Source: an uncultured Pseudomonadota bacterium
GTDB taxonomy: Bacteria > Pseudomonadota > Gammaproteobacteria > Burkholderiales > SG8-39
Assembly: GCA_903829815.1 (NCBI GenBank)
Contig: CAIKRR010000025.1
Coordinates: 1-64,000 of the forward strand
DNA: 64,000 nucleotides
Direction of reading: 5' to 3'
The notes under the pieces are model-generated. The model was not told the origin of the DNA, searched no databases, and saw nothing but the letters and a program-made list of their open reading frames with translations. Below, one piece after another: positions 52,860 through 63,473 of the stretch; positions within the stretch are counted from its first letter, which is position 1, and every line of letters starts with the position of its first letter. The translations under genes were made by a program, and so were the position numbers.

Positions 52860-53513
52860 TCAGGGTTGGCGTGCCACCAGATCGATCACTGCCGACATGC
52901 CGGCATGCCGGGCACCCTCGTTCAATTCACGCTCATACGCCTGCAGGCTCAGGATATCCATGCCGGCAAAGGACGACTCGAGCAGTTCGCGGGTATACAG
53001 GTTTTCCAGTGCCGATGGCCCACCCGTGCGGTATTCGAGTTGCCTCGGCGTATACCCCTGCAGCAGCAGAAGGCCACCCGGCTTCAGGGCAGCGCGCATG
53101 CGCTCGAACTTGAAGGCGCGCATGACTGGATCGGCAAACTGCACGAAGATCGCCACCACGACATCGAACGCGGCGACAGGCCAGCGCCACCCGTAGATGT
53201 CGCCCTGCTCGAAGTTGACCGTCACGCCACGCTCGGCTGCGAGCGCGCGCGCCTTGTCCAAAGCTGGTGGCGAGAAGTCGAAAGCGGTCACTGACAGGCC
53301 TTGTTCGGCAAGCCAGACACTGTTGCGCCCTTCGCCGTCAGCGACGCTCAGAGCACTCTGGCCGGCACGCAGCAGCGGCGCCTGTGCCGACAGAAACGCG
53401 TTGGGTGCCGTGCCGAACACGTATTCGGCCTGGCTGTAGCGGGCATTCCAACGTGCAAGCTCGGCCGCATCGACCGCGGTGCCCCGCCCGGTTTCGGGTG
53501 CTGGCGCGCTCAT
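52860..53513 (-). CDS. class I SAM-dependent methyltransferase (TehB-like)
   Basis: A 217-residue Rossmann methyltransferase. It opens with WNARYSQAEYVFGTAPNAFLSAQAPLL, and motif I is degenerate (LSVADGEGRNSVWLAEQG) as in TehB/thiopurine-type enzymes, followed by VTAFDFSPPALDKA and FEQGDIYGW. Its ATG overlaps the stop of copZ by 4 bases, and copZ overlaps the copper ATPase gene in the same way, so all three are one unit. Substrate unknown; a link to metal or thiol stress is inferred only from context. Confidence 0.82.
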   Translation of the reverse strand: MSAPAPETGRGTAVDAAELARWNARYSQAEYVFGTAPNAFLSAQAPLLRAGQSALSVADGEGRNSVWLAEQGLSVTAFDFSPPALDKARALAAERGVTVNFEQGDIYGWRWPVAAFDVVVAIFVQFADPVMRAFKFERMRAALKPGGLLLLQGYTPRQLEYRTGGPSALENLYTRELLESSFAGMDILSLQAYERELNEGARHAGMSAVIDLVARQP

Positions 53514-53725
53514 GCTGCAGCACTCAGGTAACCGGCGTCTGTCACGGCCTGCCGCAGGGCGGCGACATCGGTCTGATCGGTCTCGAAGTCGACCCGCGCC
53601 TCGTGACGTTCGAGCGACACCTGCGCATCGCTCACACCCGGCGCCGCCTTGAGCACTCGGGTCACACTGGCCACACAGCCCTGACAGGTCATGCCCTGCA
53701 CGTCGATCACCACCTGCTGTTTCAT
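53510..53725 (-). CDS. copZ: copper chaperone, HMA domain (CopZ-like)
   Basis: A 71-residue single heavy-metal-associated domain. GMTCQGC carries the two metal-binding cysteines, followed by [14 protein letters not shown] and the typical [12 protein letters not shown] strand. It passes Cu(I) to the ATPase encoded just upstream, with which it overlaps by 4 bases. Confidence 0.92.
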   Translation of the reverse strand: MKQQVVIDVQGMTCQGCVASVTRVLKAAPGVSDAQVSLERHEARVDFETDQTDVAALRQAVTDAGYLSAAA

Positions 53726-55959
53726 GCGTGTTCTCCTGGGCGCCAGCGATTGAGAAGCAAGGCATTGACCACCACTGAAATCGACGACGCAGCCATGGCT
53801 GCACCGGCAATCATGGGGCTGAGCATACCGATCGCGGCAAGCGGGATGCCCAGAACGTTGTAGATGAAGGCAAGCACGAGATTTTGCCGTATTCGCGCCG
53901 TCGTGCGTCGCGACAGATCGATGGCATCAGGCAGTGTCGCGAGGTCGCTGCGCATGAGGGTGACATCAGCCGTATCGATGGCAACGCCAGCGCCGCCCGC
54001 CATCGCAAAGCCGACATCGGCGGCCGCCAGCGCGGGTGCATCGTTGATGCCATCACCAACCATACCGACCTTGTGCCCGGCCCCCTGCCAGCGAGCGACT
54101 TCGAGCGCCTTGTCGGCAGGACGAATACCGGCACGCACCTCGGAGATGCCAAGACGTGTGGCAACCGAGGCGGCGGTATCCGGATGATCACCGGTCAGCA
54201 TCACGACATGAACCCCCATCTGCGCCAGGCGCGCGATGGCTGCACCGGAGGTCGGTCGTATCGTGTCGGCGATCCCGATCGTACCCAGCAACCGACCGCC
54301 AAGGACAACTGCGATCACGGTCGCACCGGTGGCGCGCAGCGCCGCCAAGCCCGGGACATCGAGTGCCACACTCGCTGTCACACCCGACGCAATGACAAAA
54401 TCGATCGACCCGGCAAGGGCCAGTTCGCCGTCCACCAGCGCCTGTACGCCACCGCCCGGTGAGGCCACGAACTGGCTCGCGCTCGACCCGCTCAGCCCCT
54501 GGGCAAGGGCATATCGGTTGATGGCCTGAGCGAGCGGATGCTCAGAGCCATACTCGAGCGCAGCGGCTGTCGTCATGAGCAGCGCCGGCGAGATACCCGC
54601 CGCAGGTTCGACGGCCACCACCGAGGGGCGTCCTTCGGTGAGCGTACCCGTCTTGTCGATCAGCAGAACATCGATCTTGCCTGCCGCTTCAAGGGCTTGG
54701 GCATTGCGTATCAGAATGCCGGCCCGCGCTGCCAGGCCAATCCCGACCATCAGGGCAGTCGGCGTGGCCAGGCCGAGCGCACAGGGACAGGCGATGACGA
54801 GCACGGCAACGGCGTTGACCAGCGCACTCTCCAGATCGCCACGCCAGAGCTGGACGACAAAGGCCAGCAAGGCCACGACGAGCACCGTCGGCACGAACAC
54901 GGCAGACACCTGGTCGACGATCCGCTGCACGGGCGCCTTCGATCCTTGCGCACGCGCCACCAACCGGATGATGCCGGCCAGCAGGGTGTCGCGCCCAAGC
55001 GCGGTAGCCCGGCAGCGCAACAGCCCATTGGCATTCACGGTGGCTGCATACACGCGGTCACCGGCGTTCTTTTCCGCAGGCATGCTCTCGCCAGTGAGCA
55101 TCGCCTCATCGAGCGCCGAGTGGCCTTCGATCACCTCGCCATCGACCGGCACACGGTCACCCGGTCGCACCACGAAGGTCATGCCGGGCTTCAACTGCTC
55201 GATCGACACTTCGCGCAGCGTGCCGCCTTCCTCGACCCAGGCGGTCTGAGGCTGGAGGGCGATGAGCCCCGCCAGTGCCGCCGACGTGCGTTCCTTGGCA
55301 CGCGACTCGAGCAACTTGCCCAGCAGCACGAGGGTGATGACCGATGCCGCAGACTCGAAATACAGGTGCCTCTGTGAACCATGCCCGTGCATGTCACCCG
55401 AGAGCCCGGTCGGACCATCAGTCAGAAAAATCGTCAACACCACCCAGGCACTGTAGAGCCAGGCGATTCCGGTGCCCAGGGACACCAGCACATCCATATT
55501 GGCCGCACCGCCACGCAGTGCATGCGCAGCGCCCCGAAAGAAGCGCGCACCGCAGCCAAAGACCACCACCGCAGCAAGCACGAGCTGCACCGATCCGGGC
55601 AACCCCGAGTCGGCACCCCGAAGCATCTGCAACATGCCGGCCCAGAGCGGCAGCGTGAGCACGAGCGCCAGCGCAAAAACCCGTTGCGAACGGGCATGCT
55701 CGGCGTGGTGATCGGTGATGGTGCCCGACTGATGAACGCTGGCACTGTAGCCGGCACGGGACACCGCAGCCATCAGTTCCTCGATGGCGCCGGAATGGGC
55801 CTTGAAACGCACCGAGGCAATCTCGGTAGCAAAGTTCACGCTGGCCTGAGCACCCGGCACTCGATTGAGCACGGTCTCGATCCGAGTCGCGCAAGCAGCA
55901 CAGGTCATGCCGCCCAGCGCGAGCTCTACCTCACTGTCCACCGTTGCCGCAGGATTCAT
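53722..55959 (-). CDS. copA: Cu(I)-exporting P1B-type ATPase
   Basis: A 745-residue pump. N-terminal HMA domain with GGMTCAAC (C20, C23), eight membrane helices with the CPC transport motif ([13 protein letters not shown]), the actuator loop [11 protein letters not shown], the phosphorylation motif DKTGTLTEG, an EHPLAQAI segment, and [21 protein letters not shown]. All match Cu(I)-ATPases of the CopA type. ATG 55959. A CueR-like operator could lie in the 85 bases upstream, but no matching palindrome is visible to me. The chaperone and methyltransferase genes follow. Confidence 0.94.
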   Translation of the reverse strand: MNPAATVDSEVELALGGMTCAACATRIETVLNRVPGAQASVNFATEIASVRFKAHSGAIEELMAAVSRAGYSASVHQSGTITDHHAEHARSQRVFALALVLTLPLWAGMLQMLRGADSGLPGSVQLVLAAVVVFGCGARFFRGAAHALRGGAANMDVLVSLGTGIAWLYSAWVVLTIFLTDGPTGLSGDMHGHGSQRHLYFESAASVITLVLLGKLLESRAKERTSAALAGLIALQPQTAWVEEGGTLREVSIEQLKPGMTFVVRPGDRVPVDGEVIEGHSALDEAMLTGESMPAEKNAGDRVYAATVNANGLLRCRATALGRDTLLAGIIRLVARAQGSKAPVQRIVDQVSAVFVPTVLVVALLAFVVQLWRGDLESALVNAVAVLVIACPCALGLATPTALMVGIGLAARAGILIRNAQALEAAGKIDVLLIDKTGTLTEGRPSVVAVEPAAGISPALLMTTAAALEYGSEHPLAQAINRYALAQGLSGSSASQFVASPGGGVQALVDGELALAGSIDFVIASGVTASVALDVPGLAALRATGATVIAVVLGGRLLGTIGIADTIRPTSGAAIARLAQMGVHVVMLTGDHPDTAASVATRLGISEVRAGIRPADKALEVARWQGAGHKVGMVGDGINDAPALAAADVGFAMAGGAGVAIDTADVTLMRSDLATLPDAIDLSRRTTARIRQNLVLAFIYNVLGIPLAAIGMLSPMIAGAAMAASSISVVVNALLLNRWRPGEHA

Positions 55960-56044
55960 GACGGATCACCGTGCCTTGGCGCTCGAGCGTACACCCTGAC
56001 GACAGGCGCAGACCGCCGCCAGCAAGCCGCACTGCGCCAGTGGC

Positions 56045-58273
56045 TCAGGCCAGCTTGTGCCTGCGCAACGGCAGGCTACGCACCGGCTTGCCGGTGGCAG
56101 CAAATACGGCATTGAGCACCGCAGGACCGACAACGCAGATCGTGGGCTCCCCGACACCGCCCCAGAAGTCATTCGAGGGCATCACGATGGTTTCCACCGG
56201 CGGCATGTCGGCCAGACGCATGATCGGGTAATCATGGAAATTGGACTCGACCACCCGACCCTTGTCGATCGTGCATTCTCCATAGAAGGTCGCGCTCAGT
56301 CCGTAGGCCACCGAGCCTTCGACCTGAGCAGCAATCTGGTGCGGATTGACCGCATGTCCGCAGTTGAGCGCAAACACCAGCCGGTGAACCTTCACCCGAC
56401 CATCACTGCCGATCGACACTTCGGCCACCGCAGCCGAGTAGCTGCCGTAACCCATGAACTGGGCGATGCCCCGATGCACACCGGCTGGCAGCGGCTTGCC
56501 CCACCCCGCACGCTCGGCCGCCGCGTCGAGTACCGCAAGATGCTTGGGGTGATTGGCCATCAGGCGGCGCCGAAACTGCCAGGAGTCAGCACCCGCAGCG
56601 CGGGCAACCTCCTCCAGGAAGCACTCCATGTAGACGCCATTCTGGTTTGTGTTCACGCCACGCCACGGCCCCACAGGGACATGGCTGTTGCGCATCGCGT
56701 ACTCGATGCGCAGATTGGGCAAGGTGTAGCCGAGTTGGGCATCACCGGCCTTTTCATACCAGCCCTGCAACTGACGCTCATCGCGCCCATCGGCGACCGA
56801 ACCCGGGTTGATGAACGCATTGATCGACTGCCCGGACAGACGCACCTGCAAGCCGACAAGTTGCCCATTGGCGTCAAGGCCAGCGCTGAGACGACATTGC
56901 GAAATCGGCCGATAGAAGTCGTGCGCCATGTCCTCTTCACGCGACCAGATGAGCTTCACCGGCACGCCCGGAAACTGCTTCGCGATCAGGGCCACCTGCC
57001 GCACGTAGTCCTGATTGCCGCCACGACGGCCAAAGCCACCACCGGGGTCGCACTTGTAGATTTCGCAACGATCGAGGGGCAATCCGGTGGCCTCAGCCAA
57101 ACTCGCATGCGAGCCCTCGCCGTTCTGGGTGGGTACCCAGGCCTCGGCGCGATCGGCCGTAACCCGGGCCGTGGCGTTCATCGGCTCCATGGTGGCATGC
57201 GCAAGGAAAGGCGTTGCGTAGTCGGCGTCGATACGTTTCACCGCACCGGCTATGGCAGCCGGCGCATCACCCTCGTTGCGGTAGACAAAGGCATTGGGCG
57301 CATCGAGGCCGTCCTTGAGCAACGCGTCGATGGTTGCACTGGAGCGATTGCCCAGCCCCGCCTCATCCCAGACGATGGGCAAAGCGGCCAGGGCTGACCG
57401 GGCACGCCACCAGGTATCAGCCACCACAGCAACCGCCGTGTCGCCGACTCGGACGACCTTCTTCACCCCTTTGCGGGCAGCAATGGCCGACTCATCGACA
57501 CTGACGACCTTGCCGCCAAAGACCGGGCAGTCCTTGATCGCAGCGTAGACCATGCCGGGCAGTTCCAGATCGAGCGCGAACTTCTTGCTGCCATCGAGCT
57601 TGGCGGCGGTATCAAGGCGCTTGAGCGGCTTGCCGGCAATCTTCCATTCGGTGGGCTTCTTGAGGGTGATCGATCGGGGATCGGGCGCATCGAGGCGGGC
57701 AGCGGCCTCGCAGACCTCGCCATAGCGCAGCGAACGCCCCGACGCGGCATGCCGGATCACGCCGCGCTCGACCGCCAGTTCCGACACCGGCACACCCAGC
57801 CGATTGGCCGCCGCTTGCATCAGCATGATGCGAGCAGCCGCACCGCCGCGACGCACATAGTCTTCAGAGGTGCGAATGCCACGGCTGCCGCCCGTACCCA
57901 TCTCGCCCCAGGCACGCTTGCGCGCAAGGCTCTGACCAGGCGTCGGGAACTCGGTCTTCACCTTGGACCAATCACACTCGAGTTCCTCGGCCACCAGTTG
58001 TGCCAACCCGGTGAGCGTGCCCTGTCCCATCTCGGAGCGGGCAATACGGATGACACAGTGATCATCGGCCTGCACGACCACCCAGACCGTGACCTCAGCC
58101 CCGGCGGCATTGGCTCCAAAGGACCCGCCCAGCGCGGTGGCCGCAGCCAGGCCCGATGCAGCCGGCACGGCCAGTGCACGACCCGACAAGGACATGCCGA
58201 GCGCGAAACCACCACCGGCCAGTGCCGAATCGACGATGAAGCGCCGCCGGGGGAGACCCACCGGCGCGCTCAT
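56045..58273 (-). CDS. iorB: molybdopterin subunit of an isoquinoline-1-oxidoreductase-type hydroxylase
   Basis: A 742-residue protein of the xanthine dehydrogenase family. A twin-arginine signal ([21 protein letters not shown]) implies folded export to the periplasm. The molybdenum-cofactor regions include [42 protein letters not shown] and the catalytic-Glu motif GGVGEPT near the C-terminus. Known relatives hydroxylate N-heterocycles or oxidise aldehydes and pass electrons to a cytochrome, which is not visible here. ATG overlaps the Fe-S subunit stop by 4 bases. Confidence 0.88.
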   Translation of the reverse strand: MSAPVGLPRRRFIVDSALAGGGFALGMSLSGRALAVPAASGLAAATALGGSFGANAAGAEVTVWVVVQADDHCVIRIARSEMGQGTLTGLAQLVAEELECDWSKVKTEFPTPGQSLARKRAWGEMGTGGSRGIRTSEDYVRRGGAAARIMLMQAAANRLGVPVSELAVERGVIRHAASGRSLRYGEVCEAAARLDAPDPRSITLKKPTEWKIAGKPLKRLDTAAKLDGSKKFALDLELPGMVYAAIKDCPVFGGKVVSVDESAIAARKGVKKVVRVGDTAVAVVADTWWRARSALAALPIVWDEAGLGNRSSATIDALLKDGLDAPNAFVYRNEGDAPAAIAGAVKRIDADYATPFLAHATMEPMNATARVTADRAEAWVPTQNGEGSHASLAEATGLPLDRCEIYKCDPGGGFGRRGGNQDYVRQVALIAKQFPGVPVKLIWSREEDMAHDFYRPISQCRLSAGLDANGQLVGLQVRLSGQSINAFINPGSVADGRDERQLQGWYEKAGDAQLGYTLPNLRIEYAMRNSHVPVGPWRGVNTNQNGVYMECFLEEVARAAGADSWQFRRRLMANHPKHLAVLDAAAERAGWGKPLPAGVHRGIAQFMGYGSYSAAVAEVSIGSDGRVKVHRLVFALNCGHAVNPHQIAAQVEGSVAYGLSATFYGECTIDKGRVVESNFHDYPIMRLADMPPVETIVMPSNDFWGGVGEPTICVVGPAVLNAVFAATGKPVRSLPLRRHKLA

Positions 58274-58743
58274 TGCGCACCCCCGGCTGCTTTGGCACCG
58301 CCAGCGGCGAGCTTCACCGCGGCACGAATCCGCTGGTAAGTCCCGCAACGACAGATATTGGTCATCGCCGCATCGATGTCGGCATCGGTCGGACGCTTGT
58401 TGCGCGCAAGCAAGGCCGCAGCAGCCATGATCTGACCCGACTGACAGTAACCACACTGCGGCACGTCGATCTCGGCCCAGGCCCTCTGCACCGGGTGCGA
58501 GGCGTTGTGCGAGAGCCCTTCGATGGTAGTGATGCGGTCGCTTGACTTGAGGACACCGACCGGTATCGAGCAGGAGCGACGCACCTCACCATTGACATGT
58601 ACCGAGCAGGCGCCGCATTGCGCCACACCGCAGCCGTACTTGGTGCCGGTGAGTCCGAACTGCTCCCGGATCACCCAGAGCAGCGGGGTATCGGCCTCGA
58701 CCTCCACCGTGCGCATCTTGCCATTGACGTTCAAGCGAGCCAT
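58270..58743 (-). CDS. iorA: [2Fe-2S] subunit of the molybdenum hydroxylase
   Basis: A 157-residue two-cluster protein. The plant-type ferredoxin domain has [15 protein letters not shown] and a later SCSIPV cysteine; the second domain has [10 protein letters not shown] and CRCGTYQRI. It moves electrons from the molybdenum centre in the next gene's product. ATG 58743 with GAGGAG about 8 bases upstream. An Ala/Gly-rich C-terminus is extra to the fold. Confidence 0.92.
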   Translation of the reverse strand: MARLNVNGKMRTVEVEADTPLLWVIREQFGLTGTKYGCGVAQCGACSVHVNGEVRRSCSIPVGVLKSSDRITTIEGLSHNASHPVQRAWAEIDVPQCGYCQSGQIMAAAALLARNKRPTDADIDAAMTNICRCGTYQRIRAAVKLAAGGAKAAGGAQ

Positions 58744-58821
58744 CAGGTGTCTCCTCGACAGATCAGGGGGTGCGGGATCAGTGAATCAGGGGGCAGCATC
58801 AGCCCGCCTGTGACGAGGTGT

Positions 58822-59664
58822 TCAGCCGCGGGCAGCACCGCGCATGAAGGCAACGAAGGTGTCGGCAATTTCGGGTTCGAGCGGCGCCCAGTCCTCGAAC
58901 GGCACCAGCGGCAGATCGATGTCATCGATCGGCAGACGATGCAGTTGACTGCCCGGAATCAGGCGGTGCGCATCGAGCCCGCTTTGCAGGTTGTGCGTCT
59001 TGTCGTTCCCAGGCACGACCAGGGTGGGTGCCTTGATCGAGCCCATCTGGGCTTCGCTAGCACCCATCACCGGATAGCCCGCCACCTTGACGAAGAGGTC
59101 GCGCCAGTTGCTCATGACTTCGATGTACTTCTTCGGATCCATCGCCATCAGGCGGTCACGATTCGATGCGTTGGCAGCAATGCGCTCCTGGTACTGCTCG
59201 GTGGCGCATACCGCGGCCATGCCGCCCTGCTCGGCAGCGCGGATGTAGACGCCGTAGTAGTTCTCGGGCAGACGCTTGGCCGCAAAATCGCCACCGGTCA
59301 CCCGGAACAGCAAGAGCCCGGCGGTCGCCTCGGGATGGCGCAGCGCAAAGAGAATCGAGGTGCGCGCACCCGAAGAAGCACCGCCCACGAAGGCTGGCAA
59401 GCCGCCCAGTTGCTTGAAGAGTTCGTAGAGGTCGTCGGTCCAGATTTCCTCTTCGCTCTCGGCACCATCGATGACGACATCAGACGCGCCGGTATTGCGT
59501 CGATCGTGCAGCAGCACCCTGAAACCCTGGTCGGCGATCTTGCGGCCCAGCGAGACGAACTCCTCATGACCGCGTCGACCACCGGTGATGAGGGCAACCC
59601 AGGGGCCGCTTTCACCGAGCACTTCATAGACGATATTGACGCCGCGAATCAGAGCGGTAGGCAT
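58822..59664 (-). CDS. alpha/beta hydrolase-fold protein lacking a clear catalytic histidine
   Basis: A 280-residue alpha/beta hydrolase with an MhpC-like layout: VALITGGRRGHEEF (oxyanion region with GG-R in place of HG), DRRNTGAS, a nucleophile elbow VGGASSGART, and GNDKTHN as the acid region. At the place where the last histidine is expected the protein reads LPIDDIDLPLVPFEDW, with no His. It may be a non-classical hydrolase, a lyase or a binding protein. It stands between the luciferase-like gene (53 bases) and the molybdenum hydroxylase genes. Confidence 0.75.
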   Translation of the reverse strand: MPTALIRGVNIVYEVLGESGPWVALITGGRRGHEEFVSLGRKIADQGFRVLLHDRRNTGASDVVIDGAESEEEIWTDDLYELFKQLGGLPAFVGGASSGARTSILFALRHPEATAGLLLFRVTGGDFAAKRLPENYYGVYIRAAEQGGMAAVCATEQYQERIAANASNRDRLMAMDPKKYIEVMSNWRDLFVKVAGYPVMGASEAQMGSIKAPTLVVPGNDKTHNLQSGLDAHRLIPGSQLHRLPIDDIDLPLVPFEDWAPLEPEIADTFVAFMRGAARG

Positions 59665-59716
59665 TGAGACAACCCCGAACAGTGAAGAATGGAAGCAGTG
59701 AGTTTATCGCACCCGC

Positions 59717-60793
59717 TCAGGCGGCTCGCAACTGCAGGTGTCGTCCCTGAAAGTGAGGCGCCACCTCCTCCATGAAACGCTGCATCTGTTCTTTCACCAT
59801 TTCGTTGGGCTTGTTGCCGATATTGAAGTAGAGAATGACCTCATCGATGCCGGCACTCTCGACCTTTTTCAACGACTCGACGATGGCCGCCGGCGGTCCG
59901 ATCAGAATCGAACGATCGCTCAGGTCTTCCTTCTTCAACTGCTTGAGCAGATCGTGGATGCGCACGAAGTAATGCATGGACGGCGGCGCTTCCTCGAGCT
60001 TGCTCGGAATGGCACGGAACACACAGTGCTCGAAGTAGTCCATCTGACACTGGCGACCGTAGGCGTCGGCCTCATCGTCATCGGCGATGAAGATGAAGTA
60101 ACTGCACATGGCGCGGCCGGGTTTGCGGCCATGGCGCACACAGGCCTCGCGGTAGGTGCTGACCGCCCGGTCAAGACCACCGAAGACCATGCCGGTAGCA
60201 AACGGCGCAAAGATGATGTTCAGACCACGGGCAGCAGCCATCTCCATGCTGGTGGCCGAAAACGACGCCACGTAGAACGGAATGGGGCTCTGCACCGGGC
60301 GCGGCGTGATCATCATCTCGGGAATATCGTAGAAGGTGCCTTTGTGCGACCACGGTCCGGGCGAATTCCACGCCTTCAGGAGCACATCGATACCTTCCTC
60401 GAACTGCTCGGCAGAGCGGAAGAAGTCGGCCCCGAAGGGCTTGAACTCGTGCCGGTCGTAGCCACGCCCGGTTGCGAAATCGACACGCCCCCCACTGAGA
60501 AGATCCAGGGTGGCCCAGGTCTCGGCCACATGCAGCGGATGATGCAGTGGGAGCACGTTGACCGCAGGTGCCAGTCGAATGTGTCGCGTCTCGGGAATGA
60601 TGCTCGCGAGCAGCAGATCGGGGCGCGAGTTGACCCCGAGATTGTCGAAATGATGCTCGCCGATCCACGCCGAATGCATGCCCAGTCGGTCAGCCAGTAT
60701 GGCCTGCTCGCGAATCTCGAGTACGAACTGATTGGCCGAGCGCCGTCCGCCCGGATAGTGGTTGTCGCTCAGCGTGAAATATCCGAATTCCAT
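59717..60793 (-). CDS. LLM-class (luciferase-like) flavin monooxygenase
   Basis: A 358-residue TIM-barrel flavoenzyme of the bacterial luciferase family. Marks: MEFGYFTLSDNHYPGG at the start, HSAWIGEHHFDNLGVNSRPDLLLASI, GRVDFATGRGYDRHEF and PIPFYVASFSATSMEMAAARGLNIIFAP. Members oxidise small organics with reduced FMN and oxygen, needing a separate reductase. GGAGG upstream of the ATG. It is 21 bases after the Rieske oxygenase gene. Confidence 0.88.
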   Translation of the reverse strand: MEFGYFTLSDNHYPGGRRSANQFVLEIREQAILADRLGMHSAWIGEHHFDNLGVNSRPDLLLASIIPETRHIRLAPAVNVLPLHHPLHVAETWATLDLLSGGRVDFATGRGYDRHEFKPFGADFFRSAEQFEEGIDVLLKAWNSPGPWSHKGTFYDIPEMMITPRPVQSPIPFYVASFSATSMEMAAARGLNIIFAPFATGMVFGGLDRAVSTYREACVRHGRKPGRAMCSYFIFIADDDEADAYGRQCQMDYFEHCVFRAIPSKLEEAPPSMHYFVRIHDLLKQLKKEDLSDRSILIGPPAAIVESLKKVESAGIDEVILYFNIGNKPNEMVKEQMQRFMEEVAPHFQGRHLQLRAA

Positions 60794-60814
60794 GTGTGCA
60801 CCTCCACTGTCAAA

Positions 60815-61867
60815 TCAGGCAGCCTCATCCGAGCGTTTTTCAGTGGCCTGAGCAGCAGCACGCGCTTCGCGCGCGAGCATCGCAGCCACCATGCTGCGGG
60901 CACGGCCCGGTGCCTGATCGGCCCGGGTGTAGACCGTGCGCGAATCAAGCGGCACCTGCACGACCACCCGCTGCTGGGCTTCAAGCATCTGACGGTCCTC
61001 TTCGAAGGTGCGCGTGATGCCGGCGCGCAGCATGTCGGTGAGGGCCGTGTCGTCCTGGCGGAACTGGCGCGGCAAGCCCCAGAAGTAGTTGGTGGTGCTT
61101 TCGGTCTCGGGGGTGAGCGCGTTGAGCACCCACCAGATGAGACGTGTCGGATCGTCGGGGCGGCCAGTGGGCGTGGCACGCACCTCGATGATGACGTAGC
61201 AGGGAGACTTGTAGCTGAGGCGCTGATAACGGTCGATATTGCTGTCGAAACCGGCCGCCTTGACAAAGAGTTTCGGCGGCGTGCAATCGGGCATCTCACG
61301 CAGCACCTCGACGCGGTCACCGTCGAGCGTGGTGCGAGCCGGCGTCTCGGCCACCGCCGTGTTGCCGATGGTGTTCATGTGCAGGAACGCTTCGTGAGAC
61401 AGGTCGAGCAGATTGTCCACGAGCAGTTCGTAATGCGCCGAAACATGGATGTGATCGCTCATCGGGCACCAGCCCGGTTCGTCCTGGAAGCGGAAGTCCT
61501 GCGGCAGCATCGAATCATCGCGCAAGGCCGGATCACCCAGCCATATCCAGACAAAGCCCCAGCGCTCTTCGAGCGGGAAGGTCTTTGAACAGAACTGCGG
61601 CGGAATGCGCTCTTCGCCTGGCAGACGCACGCAGCGCCCATCGGGGGCAAATGACACACCGTGATAGCCGCACTCAAGGCTGTCGCCCACCAATTTTCCA
61701 AGCGACAGGGGGGCCAGGCGATGCGGGCAACGATCAAGCATCGCCACCGCAAGCCCCGCCTCGGTGCGATACATCACGACCGGATCACCGGCGATGGTGC
61801 GAGCCAGCAGCGTCCGCCCCAGTTCTGCGGCAAGCGCCGCCACATACCAGCAGTTTTTCACGAACAT
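60815..61867 (-). CDS. Rieske non-heme iron oxygenase (VanA-like)
   Basis: A 350-residue oxygenase component. The Rieske cluster is C47-x-H49 (CPHR) and C66-x2-H69 (CGYHG). The mononuclear iron site is in VDNLLDLSHEAFLH (D155, H159, H163). The length and FVKNCWYVAALAAEL opening fit the vanillate O-demethylase group, which removes methyl groups or hydroxylates aryl acids. No VanB-type reductase is beside it. GGAGG 5 bases before the ATG. It is 33 bases downstream of livF, within one transcription unit. Confidence 0.9.
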   Translation of the reverse strand: MFVKNCWYVAALAAELGRTLLARTIAGDPVVMYRTEAGLAVAMLDRCPHRLAPLSLGKLVGDSLECGYHGVSFAPDGRCVRLPGEERIPPQFCSKTFPLEERWGFVWIWLGDPALRDDSMLPQDFRFQDEPGWCPMSDHIHVSAHYELLVDNLLDLSHEAFLHMNTIGNTAVAETPARTTLDGDRVEVLREMPDCTPPKLFVKAAGFDSNIDRYQRLSYKSPCYVIIEVRATPTGRPDDPTRLIWWVLNALTPETESTTNYFWGLPRQFRQDDTALTDMLRAGITRTFEEDRQMLEAQQRVVVQVPLDSRTVYTRADQAPGRARSMVAAMLAREARAAAQATEKRSDEAA

Positions 61868-61899
61868 GATTGCCTCCTCCGTGCCGCCGTGCGTGGCGC

Positions 61900-62643
61900 T
61901 CAGGCCACACCGATATGACGTTCAATGGTACTCGCCTGCTCTGACAGATCACTGACCGGGCCGCTGCGCGCCACCTGCCCCTTGTCAAGGATGACATAGC
62001 GGTCAGCCAGACGCGACAAGGCGCGCAGATCGCGATCGACCACCAGCACCGCCAGACCGCCCGCCTTCAGTCGGCCCAGGGTCTGCCAGATATCTTCACG
62101 GATCAACGGCGCCAGGCCCTCGGTGGCCTCGTCGAGCACGAGCAGCGAGGGCTGGGTGAGCAACGCACGCCCGATCGCGAGCATCTGCTGTTCACCCCCC
62201 GAGAGCTGGTTGCCACGATGGTGTCGCCGCTCGGCAAGGCGCGGAAAGAACTCGTAGACACGGGACAGTGTCCAGGGCTCGCGCGCGCTACCCTCGGCGC
62301 TGCCTGTCGGGGCCTGCGCCGCCGACCGTGCGGTCGCCACCAGATTTTCCTCGACGTCGAGTGATCGGAACACGTGCCGCCCCTCGGGCACCAGGCCCAA
62401 CCCGGCCCGCGCAACCCGGTAGCCCGGGAAACGGGTCACGTCGACACCCGCAAACTCGATCCGACCGGCCATGCGGTTGGCAAGGCCGACAAGGCTGCGC
62501 ACCAGGGTGGTCTTGCCCATGCCGTTGCGCCCCATCAGTGCAACGACCTCACCCTCACCGACGGCAAGATCGATGCCGAAGAGTACCTGGGCACTCCCAT
62601 AGCCTGCCTCGAGTCCGGTGACCTGAAGCAACGGACGCGGCAT
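61900..62643 (-). CDS. livF: branched-chain-type ABC transporter ATPase LivF
   Basis: A 247-residue ATPase. Walker A GRNGMGKTTLVRSLVGL, signature LSGGEQQMLAIGRAL, Walker B LLVLDEATEGLAP. The EGRHVFRSLDVEENL segment is typical of LivF. Start and stop overlap livG by one base (TGATG). In this region such importers usually serve aromatic acids; the binding protein is not in the visible part of the cluster. Confidence 0.93.
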   Translation of the reverse strand: MPRPLLQVTGLEAGYGSAQVLFGIDLAVGEGEVVALMGRNGMGKTTLVRSLVGLANRMAGRIEFAGVDVTRFPGYRVARAGLGLVPEGRHVFRSLDVEENLVATARSAAQAPTGSAEGSAREPWTLSRVYEFFPRLAERRHHRGNQLSGGEQQMLAIGRALLTQPSLLVLDEATEGLAPLIREDIWQTLGRLKAGGLAVLVVDRDLRALSRLADRYVILDKGQVARSGPVSDLSEQASTIERHIGVA

Positions 62644-63473
62644 CACTCGCTCTCCCCAAGATAAGCCGCGCGCACACGCGGATCGGTGCGAATCTGGGCG
62701 GCAGGCCCTGAGGCAATCACCCGCCCCCCCACCAGCACGGAGATGCGATCGGCCAGTGCAAAAACCGCCTCGACGTCATGCTCGACCAGCAGGATGCCGT
62801 AACGACCCTTGAGCGAACGAAGCAAAGCAACCATCGCCGCGCTGTCGGCAGGCCCAAGGCCTGCGAGCGGCTCATCAAGGAGCAGCAGGGCCGGGTCGCT
62901 CGCAAAACCCATGGCCAGTTCAAGCAGCCGCTTGTCACCATGCGCCAGCAGACTCGCGGGCCGGACGGCGCCGGTGTCCGCCGGGTCGGGCGCAAGGGCC
63001 CGACCAAGGCCGACCCGATCAAGAGCGATGCGCGCGGCGGCAGCCAGAGCCGGATCGGTCGCTGCGCGGCGCCAGAACCGGAACCCCGAGCGCACACGCG
63101 ATATCTCGGCGACAGCCGCGTTGGCCGCCGGCGTGAGCGATCCGAACAGGCGCGGCACCTGATAGGCACGGGCAAGGCCGCGGCGTGCCCGCTCAGGCAC
63201 CGCCAGATCGTCGACACGTTGACCACGGAAATGCACTTCACCCTCATCGGGGCGCAATTCGCCGCTGATCTGGCCGATGAGGCAGGACTTGCCAGCCCCA
63301 TTGGGGCCGATGAGCGCGTGCAATTCACCAGGCCGCACCGACAGGCTGACCTGATCGGTAACCACCAGGGCGCCGAAGCGCTTCACCAGGCCACGGACTT
63401 CAAGCAGCGGCGCCTCGCACTCGAGCCGCATCTGATCGGCCTCGGCCCCATCGGGCTTGCAGGAAGAACTCAT
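62643..63473 (-). CDS. livG: branched-chain-type ABC transporter ATPase LivG
   Basis: A 276-residue ATPase with Walker A GPNGAGKSCLIGQISGEL, the ARAYQVPRLFGSLT segment (usual form ARTFQxxRLF) and Walker B LLLLDEPLAGLGP. The signature motif is unusual, ASLLAHGDKRLLELAMG, where LSYGxQRxLEIA is usual; the His-Gly-Asp-Lys form is seen in some members of this group. ATGA overlap with livM. Confidence 0.91.
   Translation of the reverse strand: MSSSCKPDGAEADQMRLECEAPLLEVRGLVKRFGALVVTDQVSLSVRPGELHALIGPNGAGKSCLIGQISGELRPDEGEVHFRGQRVDDLAVPERARRGLARAYQVPRLFGSLTPAANAAVAEISRVRSGFRFWRRAATDPALAAAARIALDRVGLGRALAPDPADTGAVRPASLLAHGDKRLLELAMGFASDPALLLLDEPLAGLGPADSAAMVALLRSLKGRYGILLVEHDVEAVFALADRISVLVGGRVIASGPAAQIRTDPRVRAAYLGESE

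Noticed and set aside
59738-61588. A 616-codon forward frame antisense to the luciferase-like and Rieske genes
   Set aside because: No family-like motif, Arg/His-rich composition, and the reverse strand carries two clear enzymes with ribosome sites.
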